Assembly: GCA_024409235.1 (NCBI GenBank)
Contig: JAKSUA010000011.1
Coordinates: 16,324-80,323 of the forward strand
DNA length: 64,000 nt
DNA from: Bacteroidales bacterium
GTDB lineage: Bacteria; Bacteroidota; Bacteroidia; Bacteroidales; UBA1715
Reading direction: 5' to 3'
Under the pieces are notes generated by a model. The model did not search any database. It worked only from the letters and a program-made list of their open reading frames with translations, and had not been told where the DNA came from. Of this stretch, positions 17,401 to 23,913 are shown one piece after another. Both the position numbers and the translations under genes were made by a program. Numbering within the stretch: position 1 is the first letter of the stretch; the number at the start of each line of letters is the position of its first letter.

Positions 17401-18663
17401 TTATTCAATCATTCCGGCACCGAGAGTGTCGTTTGTGTCAGGGTCAACAACAATTATACTGCCTAAAACTTTGTTTGTATGATAATTCTCGAAAACTAGT
17501 GGACTTGCTGTTTTTAATTGTACAAAAGCAATGTCGTTCATTGTCAATTGAGAAATACCAGTTTGTTTTTCTTGTGAATTGATGTCTATCTTGTAGTCGA
17601 TAGATTTGAACATACCTTGAACTTCTTGTGTAGCATGACGAATGATGTAGCGTTTTCCTAATTGTAGAGGAGTTTCTCTAAACCAACAGATGTTCATTGC
17701 AATTGTTTGTCCGACTTCTGGTTCAGCAGTATCGCCTGCAACCAACACATCTCCACGGCTAATGTCGATGTCGTCTTTTAAGCAAATGTTTACCGAATCT
17801 CCTTGTGAAGCTTCTTGTAACTCTTTGTCGGATAACCATATTGAAGCAACTTCAGAGGTTTGTCCCGAAGGTAGAACTTTAACTTTGTCTCCAACTTTCA
17901 CAACACCGCTGGCAATACGTCCTGCGTAACCACGGAAATCAGCAAACTTATCGGAGATAGGGCGGATAACATATTGTACAGCCATTCTAAAAGGATCGGT
18001 TGAATCAACGTTGATATTGACAGTTTCAAGGAATTCCAATAATGGTTTTCCTGTGTACCATGGAGTTTGAGTTGACGCATTCACTACATTGTCGCCGTTT
18101 TTCGCTGAAATAGGAATAAAATCAACTTTTCCTATAGGAAGATTTGCAGACATTGCTTTGTAGTCTGCAACAATTTTATCGAAAACTTCTTGTGAGAAAT
18201 CAACAAGGTCCATTTTGTTTACACATACTACAATTTGTTTTATTGCTAACAATGCAGCTACATACGAGTGACGTATAGTTTGTTCCATAACGCCGTGGCG
18301 AGCATCAATCAAAATAACTGCTAAATCAGCAGTTGATGCGCCTGTAACCATGTTTCGAGTATATTCAATATGTCCGGGAGTATCGGCAATAATGAATTTT
18401 CGTTTTGGCGTTGCGAAATAACGATATGCAACGTCAATGGTAATACCTTGCTCACGTTCTGCTCGTAAGCCATCGGTTAATAATGCAAGGTTTACTTCTT
18501 CATTACCTCTACTTTTTGATGCTGTTTCAACAGCTTCCAATTGATCTTCGAAAATCGATTTGCTGTCATAAAGCAAACGACCAATTAATGTACTTTTTCC
18601 GTCGTCAACGCTTCCTGCTGTTGTAAAGCGAAGAAGCTGCATATCTAAATATCCGTTATTCAT
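17401..18663 (-). CDS. cysN: Sulfate adenylyltransferase, GTPase subunit
   Basis: A 420-residue EF-Tu-like GTPase. The G1 motif is GSVDDGKSTLIGRLLYDSK, G3 is DTPGHIEYTRNM, and G4 is NKMD. GTP hydrolysis drives APS formation from sulfate and ATP by the CysD partner. The length fits a CysN without a fused APS kinase domain. The gap from cysD is 12 bp and to cysH 2 bp. FRETPLQLGKRYIIRHATQEV in domain 3 is typical of CysN rather than EF-Tu. Confidence 0.96.
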   Translation of the reverse strand: MNNGYLDMQLLRFTTAGSVDDGKSTLIGRLLYDSKSIFEDQLEAVETASKSRGNEEVNLALLTDGLRAEREQGITIDVAYRYFATPKRKFIIADTPGHIEYTRNMVTGASTADLAVILIDARHGVMEQTIRHSYVAALLAIKQIVVCVNKMDLVDFSQEVFDKIVADYKAMSANLPIGKVDFIPISAKNGDNVVNASTQTPWYTGKPLLEFLETVNINVDSTDPFRMAVQYVIRPISDKFADFRGYAGRIASGVVKVGDKVKVLPSGQTSEVASIWLSDKELQEASQGDSVNICLKDDIDISRGDVLVAGDTAEPEVGQTIAMNICWFRETPLQLGKRYIIRHATQEVQGMFKSIDYKIDINSQEKQTGISQLTMNDIAFVQLKTASPLVFENYHTNKVLGSIIVVDPDTNDTLGAGMIE

Positions 18664-18675
18664 TTCTACAAAAGT

Positions 18676-19578
18676 TTAAAAGTAACCTAATTTCTTTCTG
18701 TCTTCCATTGCAGTTTCCGAACGTTTGTCGTCGGCTCTGCCGCCTCGTTCTGTGACACGTGTTGCTGCAATTTCTGCGATAATATCCTCAAGATTATGTG
18801 CTGTTGAAAGTGTAAGACCTGTACATGTAATGTCACCAATTGTGCGGCAACGAACGTCTTTTTCTACAACAACTTCTTCAGGACGACGTTTTATGCAATC
18901 TTCGGCTGCAAGCCATTGACCATCGCGTTGGAATACCTTGCGAGTATGCGTATAGTATAGACTTGGAAGTTCAATACCTTCTTGCAAAATGTATTGCCAA
19001 ACATCCATTTCTGTCCAGTTGCTGATAGGGAACACGCGAAAATGTTCGCCAATATTTTTGCGGCCGTTAAATATGTTCCACAATTCAGGTCTTTGATTCT
19101 TTGGATTCCATTGACCGAAATCATCTCGGTGCGAGAATATACGTTCTTTTGCACGAGCTTTTTCTTCGTCACGGCGAGCACCACCTATGCAAGCATCGAA
19201 TTTGTATTTTTCAATAGTGTCGAGTAGAGTGGTTGTTTGCAATGAGTTTCGGCTTGCATTAAATCCGCTTTCTTCTTTTACTCTACCAGTATCTATAGAT
19301 TCTTGGACCGAACCAACAATTAGTTCTGCACCAAGTTTCTTTACTAATTCGTCACGATATTGAATAGTTTCCACAAAATTATGACCTGTATCAATATGTA
19401 CAAGAGGAAAGGGAAGTTTTGCCGGATAGAAAGCTTTGTATGCTAAGTGAGTTACTACAATAGAATCTTTTCCTCCAGAGAAAAGAATCGCTGGTTTTTC
19501 GAACTGGGCAGCTACTTCTCGTAGGATGTAGATGGACTCTGCTTCCAATTCTTTTAGATGGGTTTTTGTTTGTTCCAT
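18676..19578 (-). CDS. cysD: Sulfate adenylyltransferase, catalytic subunit
   Basis: About 300 residues, starting MEQTKTHLKELEAESIYI like other CysD proteins. I use the ATG at 19578; an upstream in-frame ATG at 19605 lies upstream of the -7 element's expected transcription start. The PP-loop SGGKDS (34-39) binds ATP. ARRDEEKARAKERIFSHRDDFGQWNPKNQRPELWNIFNG is the family core, and the C-terminus SETAMEDRKKLGYF is canonical. It is the first gene of the sulfate-activation operon, behind a good -7 element and an AACCTA-N9-TAGGTT repeat. Confidence 0.95.
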   Translation of the reverse strand: MEQTKTHLKELEAESIYILREVAAQFEKPAILFSGGKDSIVVTHLAYKAFYPAKLPFPLVHIDTGHNFVETIQYRDELVKKLGAELIVGSVQESIDTGRVKEESGFNASRNSLQTTTLLDTIEKYKFDACIGGARRDEEKARAKERIFSHRDDFGQWNPKNQRPELWNIFNGRKNIGEHFRVFPISNWTEMDVWQYILQEGIELPSLYYTHTRKVFQRDGQWLAAEDCIKRRPEEVVVEKDVRCRTIGDITCTGLTLSTAHNLEDIIAEIAATRVTERGGRADDKRSETAMEDRKKLGYF

Positions 19579-19602
19579 ATCGAAAATGAAAAGTTTTATT
19601 GG

Positions 19603-19610
19603 CAAATATA
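19603..19610 (-). promoter_or_regulatory. -7 promoter element of cysDNH
   Basis: TATATTTG on the minus strand, a perfect TAnnTTTG match, 24 bases upstream of the cysD ATG. The 21-bp inverted repeat begins 16 bases further upstream and so covers the -33 region. Confidence 0.7.
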
Positions 19611-19626
19611 TAAATAAAATTACACT

Positions 19627-19647
19627 AACCTACTATGTTGATAGGTT
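19627..19647. promoter_or_regulatory. Inverted-repeat operator candidate before cysD
   Basis: AACCTA (19627-19632), N9, TAGGTT (19642-19647). It overlaps the expected -33 region of the cysD promoter, as expected for a repressor site. It lies 59 bases from the -7 element of the divergent acetyltransferase gene and could also influence it. Confidence 0.8.
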
Positions 19648-19657
19648 AATATTCAAA

Positions 19658-19675
19658 ATAGGTGTTTATACCTAT
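19658..19675. promoter_or_regulatory. Second inverted repeat with reversed half-sites
   Basis: ATAGGT (19658-19663), six bases, ACCTAT (19670-19675). It uses the same half-site sequence as the neighbouring 21-bp repeat but with the arms in the opposite order. It lies between cysD and the GNAT gene and could be an accessory site for the same regulator. Confidence 0.4.
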
Positions 19676-19705
19676 AAATTATCTATCGTCGTTGATCCCC
19701 GGAAA

Positions 19706-19713
19706 TATATTTG
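19706..19713 (+). promoter_or_regulatory. -7 promoter element of the GNAT gene
   Basis: TATATTTG, a perfect TAnnTTTG match, ends 33 bases before the GNAT ATG at 19747. No clear TTTG -33 element was seen at the right distance. Confidence 0.5.
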
Positions 19714-19746
19714 ATTTAATAATTGTATCTCATTTTTAATAGAGAT

Positions 19747-20208
19747 ATGGCAATAGAAATAGTTGATTATAAACCGCAATATCTTGATGATTATTGTAGA
19801 TTGACAGAAGAATGGATTACCAAACATTGGGTAATGGAGTCTCGTGACTACGAAGAACTTCGTGAAGTTCAATCTATGATTGACGAGGGCGGTTTTTTGC
19901 TAATTGCGTTGTTGGATGGAAAAGCTGTCGGTACTTGTGCTATGATTCCCATGGATGGCGAGAAATATGATTTTGAATTAGCAAAATTTTGTGTTTCTCC
20001 ATGTGCACAGGGCTTAGGTTTGGGTTCCAAATTGATTCGTGCAGCTTTGCAACGTGCTAAAGAGATGGGGAAAAATAGAATCTATTTAGAAACAAATCAT
20101 TTATGTGAAACTGCTATTCATTTATATGAAAAGTTAGGTTTTTCTCATTTAGAAGGACATAGTAAGGTTTTTGATAGGGGAGATGTTTTGATGGCTGTGA
20201 TTCTATGA
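19747..20208 (+). CDS. GNAT-family N-acetyltransferase
   Basis: A 153-residue single-domain acetyltransferase. The acetyl-CoA binding loop is QGLGLGSKLIRAAL (motif A, Q-x-x-G-x-G/A) and the C-terminal AIHLYEKLGF is typical. The ATG at 19747 is preferred over 19723 because it gives the usual MAIEIVDY start and normal distance from the promoter. The acceptor substrate is unknown. It is divergent from cysD and upstream of the Cys-rich lipoprotein gene, so a link to thiol or cysteine metabolism is possible but not shown. Confidence 0.85.
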   Translation: MAIEIVDYKPQYLDDYCRLTEEWITKHWVMESRDYEELREVQSMIDEGGFLLIALLDGKAVGTCAMIPMDGEKYDFELAKFCVSPCAQGLGLGSKLIRAALQRAKEMGKNRIYLETNHLCETAIHLYEKLGFSHLEGHSKVFDRGDVLMAVIL

Positions 20209-20274
20209 TTTTACAGATTTCTCCAAGTTAGTTGTAAGCAATATCGTCTTATTGTTTAAGAATATCTATAATTA

Positions 20275-20295
20275 AACCTATTGATTTGGTAGGTT
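20275..20295. promoter_or_regulatory. Inverted-repeat operator candidate before the Cys-rich lipoprotein
   Basis: AACCTA (20275-20280), N9, TAGGTT (20290-20295), with arms identical to the cysD and porin copies. The TTTG -33 element (20285-20288) lies inside the spacer, so protein bound here would directly block RNA polymerase. Confidence 0.8.
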
Positions 20296-20315
20296 TAATG
20301 GTTTTGTTATTTTTG
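20285..20315 (+). promoter_or_regulatory. Promoter of the Cys-rich lipoprotein gene
   Basis: TTTG at 20285-20288, 19-base spacer, TATTTTTG at 20308-20315. This is a full match to the Bacteroidota -33/-7 pattern, with the -7 ending 18 bases before the preferred ATG. Confidence 0.8.
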
Positions 20316-20333
20316 TAGAAAATAAAAATGGTT

Positions 20334-20591
20334 ATGAAGAAATTTTTAATTGGTTTTACTACTATTGCACTAGGTGCATTGTTGGTAAGTGCTTGCTGTA
20401 ATTGTGAAAAAGCAAAATCTTGTGAAGATAAAAAATGTTCAACTGAACAAGTACAAGGTTGTGGTTGTTGTGCTGATTGCAATGCTTGTTGCAAGGGCGA
20501 TTGTAAATGTACAGAAACATGTACTGATTCAACAGCTTGTTGTTCAAAAGAACAAAAATGTGCGTCGGATACAGCTTGTTGTAAAAAATAA
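20334..20591 (+). CDS. Cysteine-rich lipoprotein, metallothionein-like composition
   Basis: An 85-residue protein with a clear lipoprotein signal (lipobox LVSAC, lipidated C21). The mature ~65 residues contain 19 cysteines, many as CC, CxC or CxxC (CCNC, GCGCC, NACC, CKC, TACC), together with Lys, Asp, Glu and Thr and almost no hydrophobics. This suggests an unstructured metal- or sulfur-handling tail tethered to a membrane. The second ATG (20334) gives the usual MKK start; one at 20328 is also possible. It has its own promoter with an AACCTA-N9-TAGGTT operator and its own terminator. I do not recognise a named family. Possible roles include metal binding or a thiol buffer in the envelope. 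Confidence 0.75.
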   Translation: MKKFLIGFTTIALGALLVSACCNCEKAKSCEDKKCSTEQVQGCGCCADCNACCKGDCKCTETCTDSTACCSKEQKCASDTACCKK

Positions 20592-20610
20592 GCAACCGGT
20601 TCAAATTATA

Positions 20611-20642
20611 AAAAAAGCTCGTAATTTCTTACGAGCTTTTTT
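20611..20642. terminator. Bidirectional terminator
   Basis: AAAAAAGCTCGTAA pairs with TTACGAGCTTTTTT around a TTTC loop, giving a T-tract on both strands. It serves the Cys-rich lipoprotein gene (+) and the rrf2 gene (-), which converge here. Confidence 0.92.
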
Positions 20643-20645
20643 GCT

Positions 20646-21083
20646 TTATAATGATGCTCCAAAAAATCCAGCAGCTGCATCTTGTTTCATAAGGTCGGCA
20701 ACTGTCATGCTATCAAAAAAATCATTGACTAAGTTATATAGCTTTTCCCACATTGGGAGTGTTCGGCAAATAGATTCTCGCTCACATTTTTTTGCATCGC
20801 AACCTAAACAGGCAACAGGAGCAAGTGATCCTTCGGTGGTTCGTAGGATTTCGCCAATAGTATATTCTTCAGGGGTTCTGTTTAAACGATAGCCGCCTCC
20901 TTTTCCGTGTGCTCCGTCAATTAGGCCACTTTTTGAAAGAGTGGTTGTTATACTTTCGAGATATTTTTGTGAAATATCTTGACGTTCAGAAATATCTTTC
21001 AAGCGGATGTAGTCTGTTGTTCCGTGTTCTGCTAAATCTATCATAAGACGAATTGCATATCGTCCTCTTGTTGAAATCATCAT
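20646..21083 (-). CDS. Rrf2-family transcriptional regulator (IscR/CymR-like)
   Basis: A 145-residue winged-helix regulator starting MMISTRGRYAIRLMIDLAEH. The recognition-helix region reads ISQKYLESITTTLSKSGLI and the wing GKGGGYRLNR, as in IscR, NsrR and CymR. Four cysteines (C92, C95, C100, C106; C-x2-C-x4-C-x5-C) lie in the loop that holds an Fe-S cluster in IscR and NsrR, so it may sense cluster or cysteine status. It is co-transcribed with nadA, 12 bp downstream. The nadA promoter carries an AACCTA-N9-TAGGTT-type repeat, so this protein is the best candidate to bind all four copies, including its own operon's. Confidence 0.88.
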   Translation of the reverse strand: MMISTRGRYAIRLMIDLAEHGTTDYIRLKDISERQDISQKYLESITTTLSKSGLIDGAHGKGGGYRLNRTPEEYTIGEILRTTEGSLAPVACLGCDAKKCERESICRTLPMWEKLYNLVNDFFDSMTVADLMKQDAAAGFFGASL

Positions 21084-21095
21084 AATAATAAAGTT

Positions 21096-22016
21096 TTAAC
21101 CTAATCGTAACATTTCATCAATACTTCGTTTTGCTTGTAGTCGCAGTGCCTCGTCTAAAATAATTTCTTCACCACTTGTGCCGACAATACTGCCATAAAC
21201 ATCTCCCAAGGTGGTAAGTTTCATATTGTGGCATACACAGTTTTTCGAAAGAGAGTAAAATTGCTTATCTTCTCCAATACAGTCAAATTGCAAGTGCTGC
21301 ACTATACTGTTTTCTGTACCTATAATGAATTCCTTTTTGTCGCTGTTCTTCGCAAATGCAATGATTTCGGTTGTACTTCCAACAAAATTTGCTTCTTTTG
21401 TTACTGCTGGCTGACATTCGGGATGCACAAGTAATAAGGCATTAGGATGTTGTTCTCTCGCTTTTTGTACATCTTTCACCGACATTAAAAGGTGGGTAGG
21501 GCAACCTCCTGGTACAAATTGGAATTCTTTTTCTGGTATTTGTTGTTGAACCCATGATCCTAAGTTGCAGTCCGGTATAAATAGAATTTTGTTGTTCTGT
21601 ATAGCTTTTACAACTTTAACTGCCGATGACGATGTCACACATACGTCGCAAAATGTTTTGAGTTCGGCTGTTGTGTTTATGTAGGCAACAACGGTGTGCT
21701 CTGGATATTGTTCTTTTAATTTTGTGATAAATGCAGGCGAGATTTGTTCAGCCATAGGACATCCAGCATTTGGGTTCGCTAAAAGTACTCTCTTCTGTGG
21801 TGCAAGAATTTTGACCGTCTCTGCCATAAATCGTACACCGCACATTAATATTGTATCGGCATCAGATTGTGCCGCCTTTTGACTAAGTCCAAATGAATCA
21901 CCAACATAGTCGGCAATATCCCAAATATCATGGCTTTGATACGCGTGGGCAAGTATACATACGTTCTTTTCTTTCTTAATATGTAGTATTTCGTCTTGTA
22001 TTTGTCTTGTGTTCAT
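21096..22016 (-). CDS. nadA: Quinolinate synthase
   Basis: A 306-residue Fe-S enzyme that condenses iminoaspartate with dihydroxyacetone phosphate to quinolinate in NAD synthesis. Cluster-ligand cysteines are seen in ILMCGVRFMAET (C59) and in the later VHPEC and NCVCHNMKLTTL segments. The triplicated fold is normal for the short NadA type. nadB and nadC are not nearby. Instead nadA leads an operon with the Rrf2 regulator and has its own -7 element and a candidate operator, suggesting that this Fe-S enzyme is controlled with the sulfur genes. Confidence 0.95.
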   Translation of the reverse strand: MNTRQIQDEILHIKKEKNVCILAHAYQSHDIWDIADYVGDSFGLSQKAAQSDADTILMCGVRFMAETVKILAPQKRVLLANPNAGCPMAEQISPAFITKLKEQYPEHTVVAYINTTAELKTFCDVCVTSSSAVKVVKAIQNNKILFIPDCNLGSWVQQQIPEKEFQFVPGGCPTHLLMSVKDVQKAREQHPNALLLVHPECQPAVTKEANFVGSTTEIIAFAKNSDKKEFIIGTENSIVQHLQFDCIGEDKQFYSLSKNCVCHNMKLTTLGDVYGSIVGTSGEEIILDEALRLQAKRSIDEMLRLG

Positions 22017-22031
22017 TTGTTTCTTTTTTTA

Positions 22032-22039
22032 CAAATATA
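22032..22039 (-). promoter_or_regulatory. -7 promoter element of nadA-rrf2
   Basis: TATATTTG on the minus strand, a perfect TAnnTTTG match, 15 bases upstream of the nadA ATG. The inverted repeat at 22054-22074 starts 14 bases further upstream, over the -33 region. Confidence 0.7.
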
Positions 22040-22053
22040 GCTAATTATCCTAT

Positions 22054-22074
22054 TCCCTACCATGTTAATAGGTA
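22054..22074. promoter_or_regulatory. Inverted-repeat operator candidate before nadA-rrf2
   Basis: TCCCTA (22054-22059), N9, TAGGTA (22069-22074). The CCTA-N9-TAGG core and spacing match the other three copies, while the outer bases are degenerate. This suggests a weaker, autoregulatory site. Confidence 0.65.
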
Positions 22075-22082
22075 AAAGTTTC

Positions 22083-22115
22083 AAAAAAAAAAGCCATAAC
22101 TTTTTGTTATGGCTT
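22083..22115 (-). terminator. Terminator of cysK
   Basis: AAGCCATAAC/GTTATGGCTT, a 10-bp stem with a 5-base loop, followed on the minus strand by a long T run. It lies 24 bases after the cysK stop and isolates cysK from the nadA promoter. Confidence 0.9.
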
Positions 22116-22138
22116 CAAAAAATATGAATGTTTGAGAT

Positions 22139-23071
22139 TTATTCAGCAAATAGAGGAGTGCTTAAATATCTGTCTCCTGTATCAGGAAGAAGAACTACAA
22201 TTGTTTTGCCTGCATTTTCTTCTTTTTGTGCTAATTGGATAGCTGCCCATAGAGCGGCTCCTGAAGAGATACCTACCAAAACACCTTCTTTCTTTCCAAT
22301 TTCTTTTCCTGTAGCGAAAGCATCTTCATTGGCTACAGTAATAATTTCATCGTAGATTTTTGTGTCAAGTACGTCTGGCACGAATCCGGCTCCAATACCT
22401 TGGATCTTATGTGAACCGGCAACGCCTGTCGAAAGTACTGCAGAAGTTGCTGGTTCTACTGCTACTACTTTTGTGCTTGGATTTTTTGACTTCAAATATG
22501 TTCCAACACCAGTTATTGTTCCGCCTGTTCCAACACCTGCTACAAATATGTCAACTTTTCCGTCTGTGTCTTCATAAATTTCAGGACCGGTTGTCTCCAA
22601 GTGAGCTTTAGGGTTTGCTGGGTTTACAAATTGACCTGCAATGAAACTGTTTGGTGTTGCATCGGCAATTTCTTGTGCTTTTGCAATTGCACCTTTCATT
22701 CCTTTGGCTCCGTCAGAAAGAACTAACTCTGCTCCGTATGCCTTCATTAATTGACGACGCTCAACGCTCATGGTTTCTGGCATTACAATTATGATTTTAT
22801 ATCCACGGGCAGCAGCAACACTTGCCAAACCTATACCGGTGTTTCCGCTTGTTGGCTCAATAATCACAGAATTTGGTTTTAATTTACCTGATTTTTCGGC
22901 ATCGTCGATCATTGCTTTTGCAACACGGTCTTTTACGCTACCTGCTGGGTTAAAGTATTCCAATTTTGCAAGTATTCTTGCTTTTGTGTTGTAAATTGCT
23001 TCAATATGAGTTAGTTCCAAAAGTGGTGTGTGTCCAATTAACTCGTCTGCTGATTTAAATATTTTTGCCAT
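22139..23071 (-). CDS. cysK: Cysteine synthase (O-acetylserine sulfhydrylase)
   Basis: A 310-residue PLP enzyme that makes cysteine from O-acetylserine and sulfide. [15 protein letters not shown] holds the PLP lysine, TSGNTGIG is the substrate loop, and [10 protein letters not shown] is the phosphate-binding loop. It takes the sulfide end-product of the cysDNH pathway; the sulfite reductase is not in the window. It is monocistronic, with its own promoter and terminator. Unlike its neighbours it has no AACCTA-type repeat upstream. A purine-rich AGGAGA 8 bases before the ATG is an unusual Shine-Dalgarno-like sequence for this phylum. Confidence 0.95.
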   Translation of the reverse strand: MAKIFKSADELIGHTPLLELTHIEAIYNTKARILAKLEYFNPAGSVKDRVAKAMIDDAEKSGKLKPNSVIIEPTSGNTGIGLASVAAARGYKIIIVMPETMSVERRQLMKAYGAELVLSDGAKGMKGAIAKAQEIADATPNSFIAGQFVNPANPKAHLETTGPEIYEDTDGKVDIFVAGVGTGGTITGVGTYLKSKNPSTKVVAVEPATSAVLSTGVAGSHKIQGIGAGFVPDVLDTKIYDEIITVANEDAFATGKEIGKKEGVLVGISSGAALWAAIQLAQKEENAGKTIVVLLPDTGDRYLSTPLFAE

Positions 23072-23095
23072 AGCTATAATCTCCTATATTTTTTT

Positions 23096-23103
23096 CAAAT
23101 TTA
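23096..23103 (-). promoter_or_regulatory. -7 promoter element of cysK
   Basis: TAAATTTG on the minus strand matches TAnnTTTG. A TTTC lies 19 bases upstream, one base off the -33 TTTG. Confidence 0.5.
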
Positions 23104-23174
23104 TTTAATTGCTTCAAATGCTGAAATTACAGTTATAGAGTTGCACTCAGGGAAATTTTAAGCCTGCCCAGACC

Positions 23175-23205
23175 TTTTTTATTACATATAAATCCCCTAC
23201 CTTTG
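23175..23205 (+). promoter_or_regulatory. Promoter of the HD-domain gene
   Basis: TACCTTTG (23198-23205) matches the -7 consensus, with TTTT at 23175-23178 and a 19-base spacer. The -7 ends 17 bases before the ATG. Confidence 0.6.
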
Positions 23206-23222
23206 CATATAAACTATTTATA

Positions 23223-23861
23223 ATGGACAAAAGAATTGAATATATTCAATCTGAAGTTAAACGTACTTTACAGAATGCAGAGTGTGGTCATGATTATTCC
23301 CATGCAATTCGTGTAATGAAAAATGCTGAACAGATTGCTGCCAGCGAAGGCGGTGATATAATAACAATACAAGCTGCAGCACTGCTACATGATGTTTCTG
23401 ATGAAAAATTCAGTAATGGAAACAATGTCATTGGATTAAAGTTAACCGAAAACATTCTCAAAAAGGCTAAATTTAAATCTGCAGAAATTGCAAAGATTAT
23501 CGATATTATAAAAAATATATCCTACAAAGGAGGATTCAATACTTCCGGTGTTCTTTCTATAGAATGTGCTATTGTTCAGGATGCCGACCGACTTGATGCG
23601 ATTGGGGCAATCGGCATAGCACGTGCATTTCATTACGGAGGATTCAAAAACCGTGAACTTTATAATCCAGAAATTGAGCCACAGGATTTTGCAAATGCAG
23701 AAGAATACAGAAAATCAAATGGAACTACAATAAACCATTTTTATGAGAAACTACTAAAACTCAAATATTTAATGAACACACCAACGGCAAAAGAAATGGC
23801 TGAACCACGCCATCAATTTTTGGAAGATTTTCTTGCCCAGTTCATTAAAGAATGGAATTGA
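23223..23861 (+). CDS. HD-domain phosphohydrolase
   Basis: A 212-residue protein with HD-superfamily metal ligands: CGHDYSHAIRV near residue 22, ALLHDVSDEKF near 60, and the distal aspartate in VQDADRLDAIGAIGIARAF. The layout matches the YedJ/YpgQ type of small HD hydrolases, some of which cleave nucleotides. The true substrate is unknown. It is likely a single gene or co-transcribed with iorA 52 bp downstream. Confidence 0.85.
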   Translation: MDKRIEYIQSEVKRTLQNAECGHDYSHAIRVMKNAEQIAASEGGDIITIQAAALLHDVSDEKFSNGNNVIGLKLTENILKKAKFKSAEIAKIIDIIKNISYKGGFNTSGVLSIECAIVQDADRLDAIGAIGIARAFHYGGFKNRELYNPEIEPQDFANAEEYRKSNGTTINHFYEKLLKLKYLMNTPTAKEMAEPRHQFLEDFLAQFIKEWN

Positions 23862-23913
23862 TTTTTATGTATTTTCACTTAACACAATTTATAGATTTTA
23901 ATAAAAGATCATC

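Noticed and set aside
20389..20892. Plus-strand open frame of 167 codons
   Set aside because: It overlaps the Cys-rich lipoprotein in another frame, crosses the bidirectional terminator and runs antisense into rrf2.
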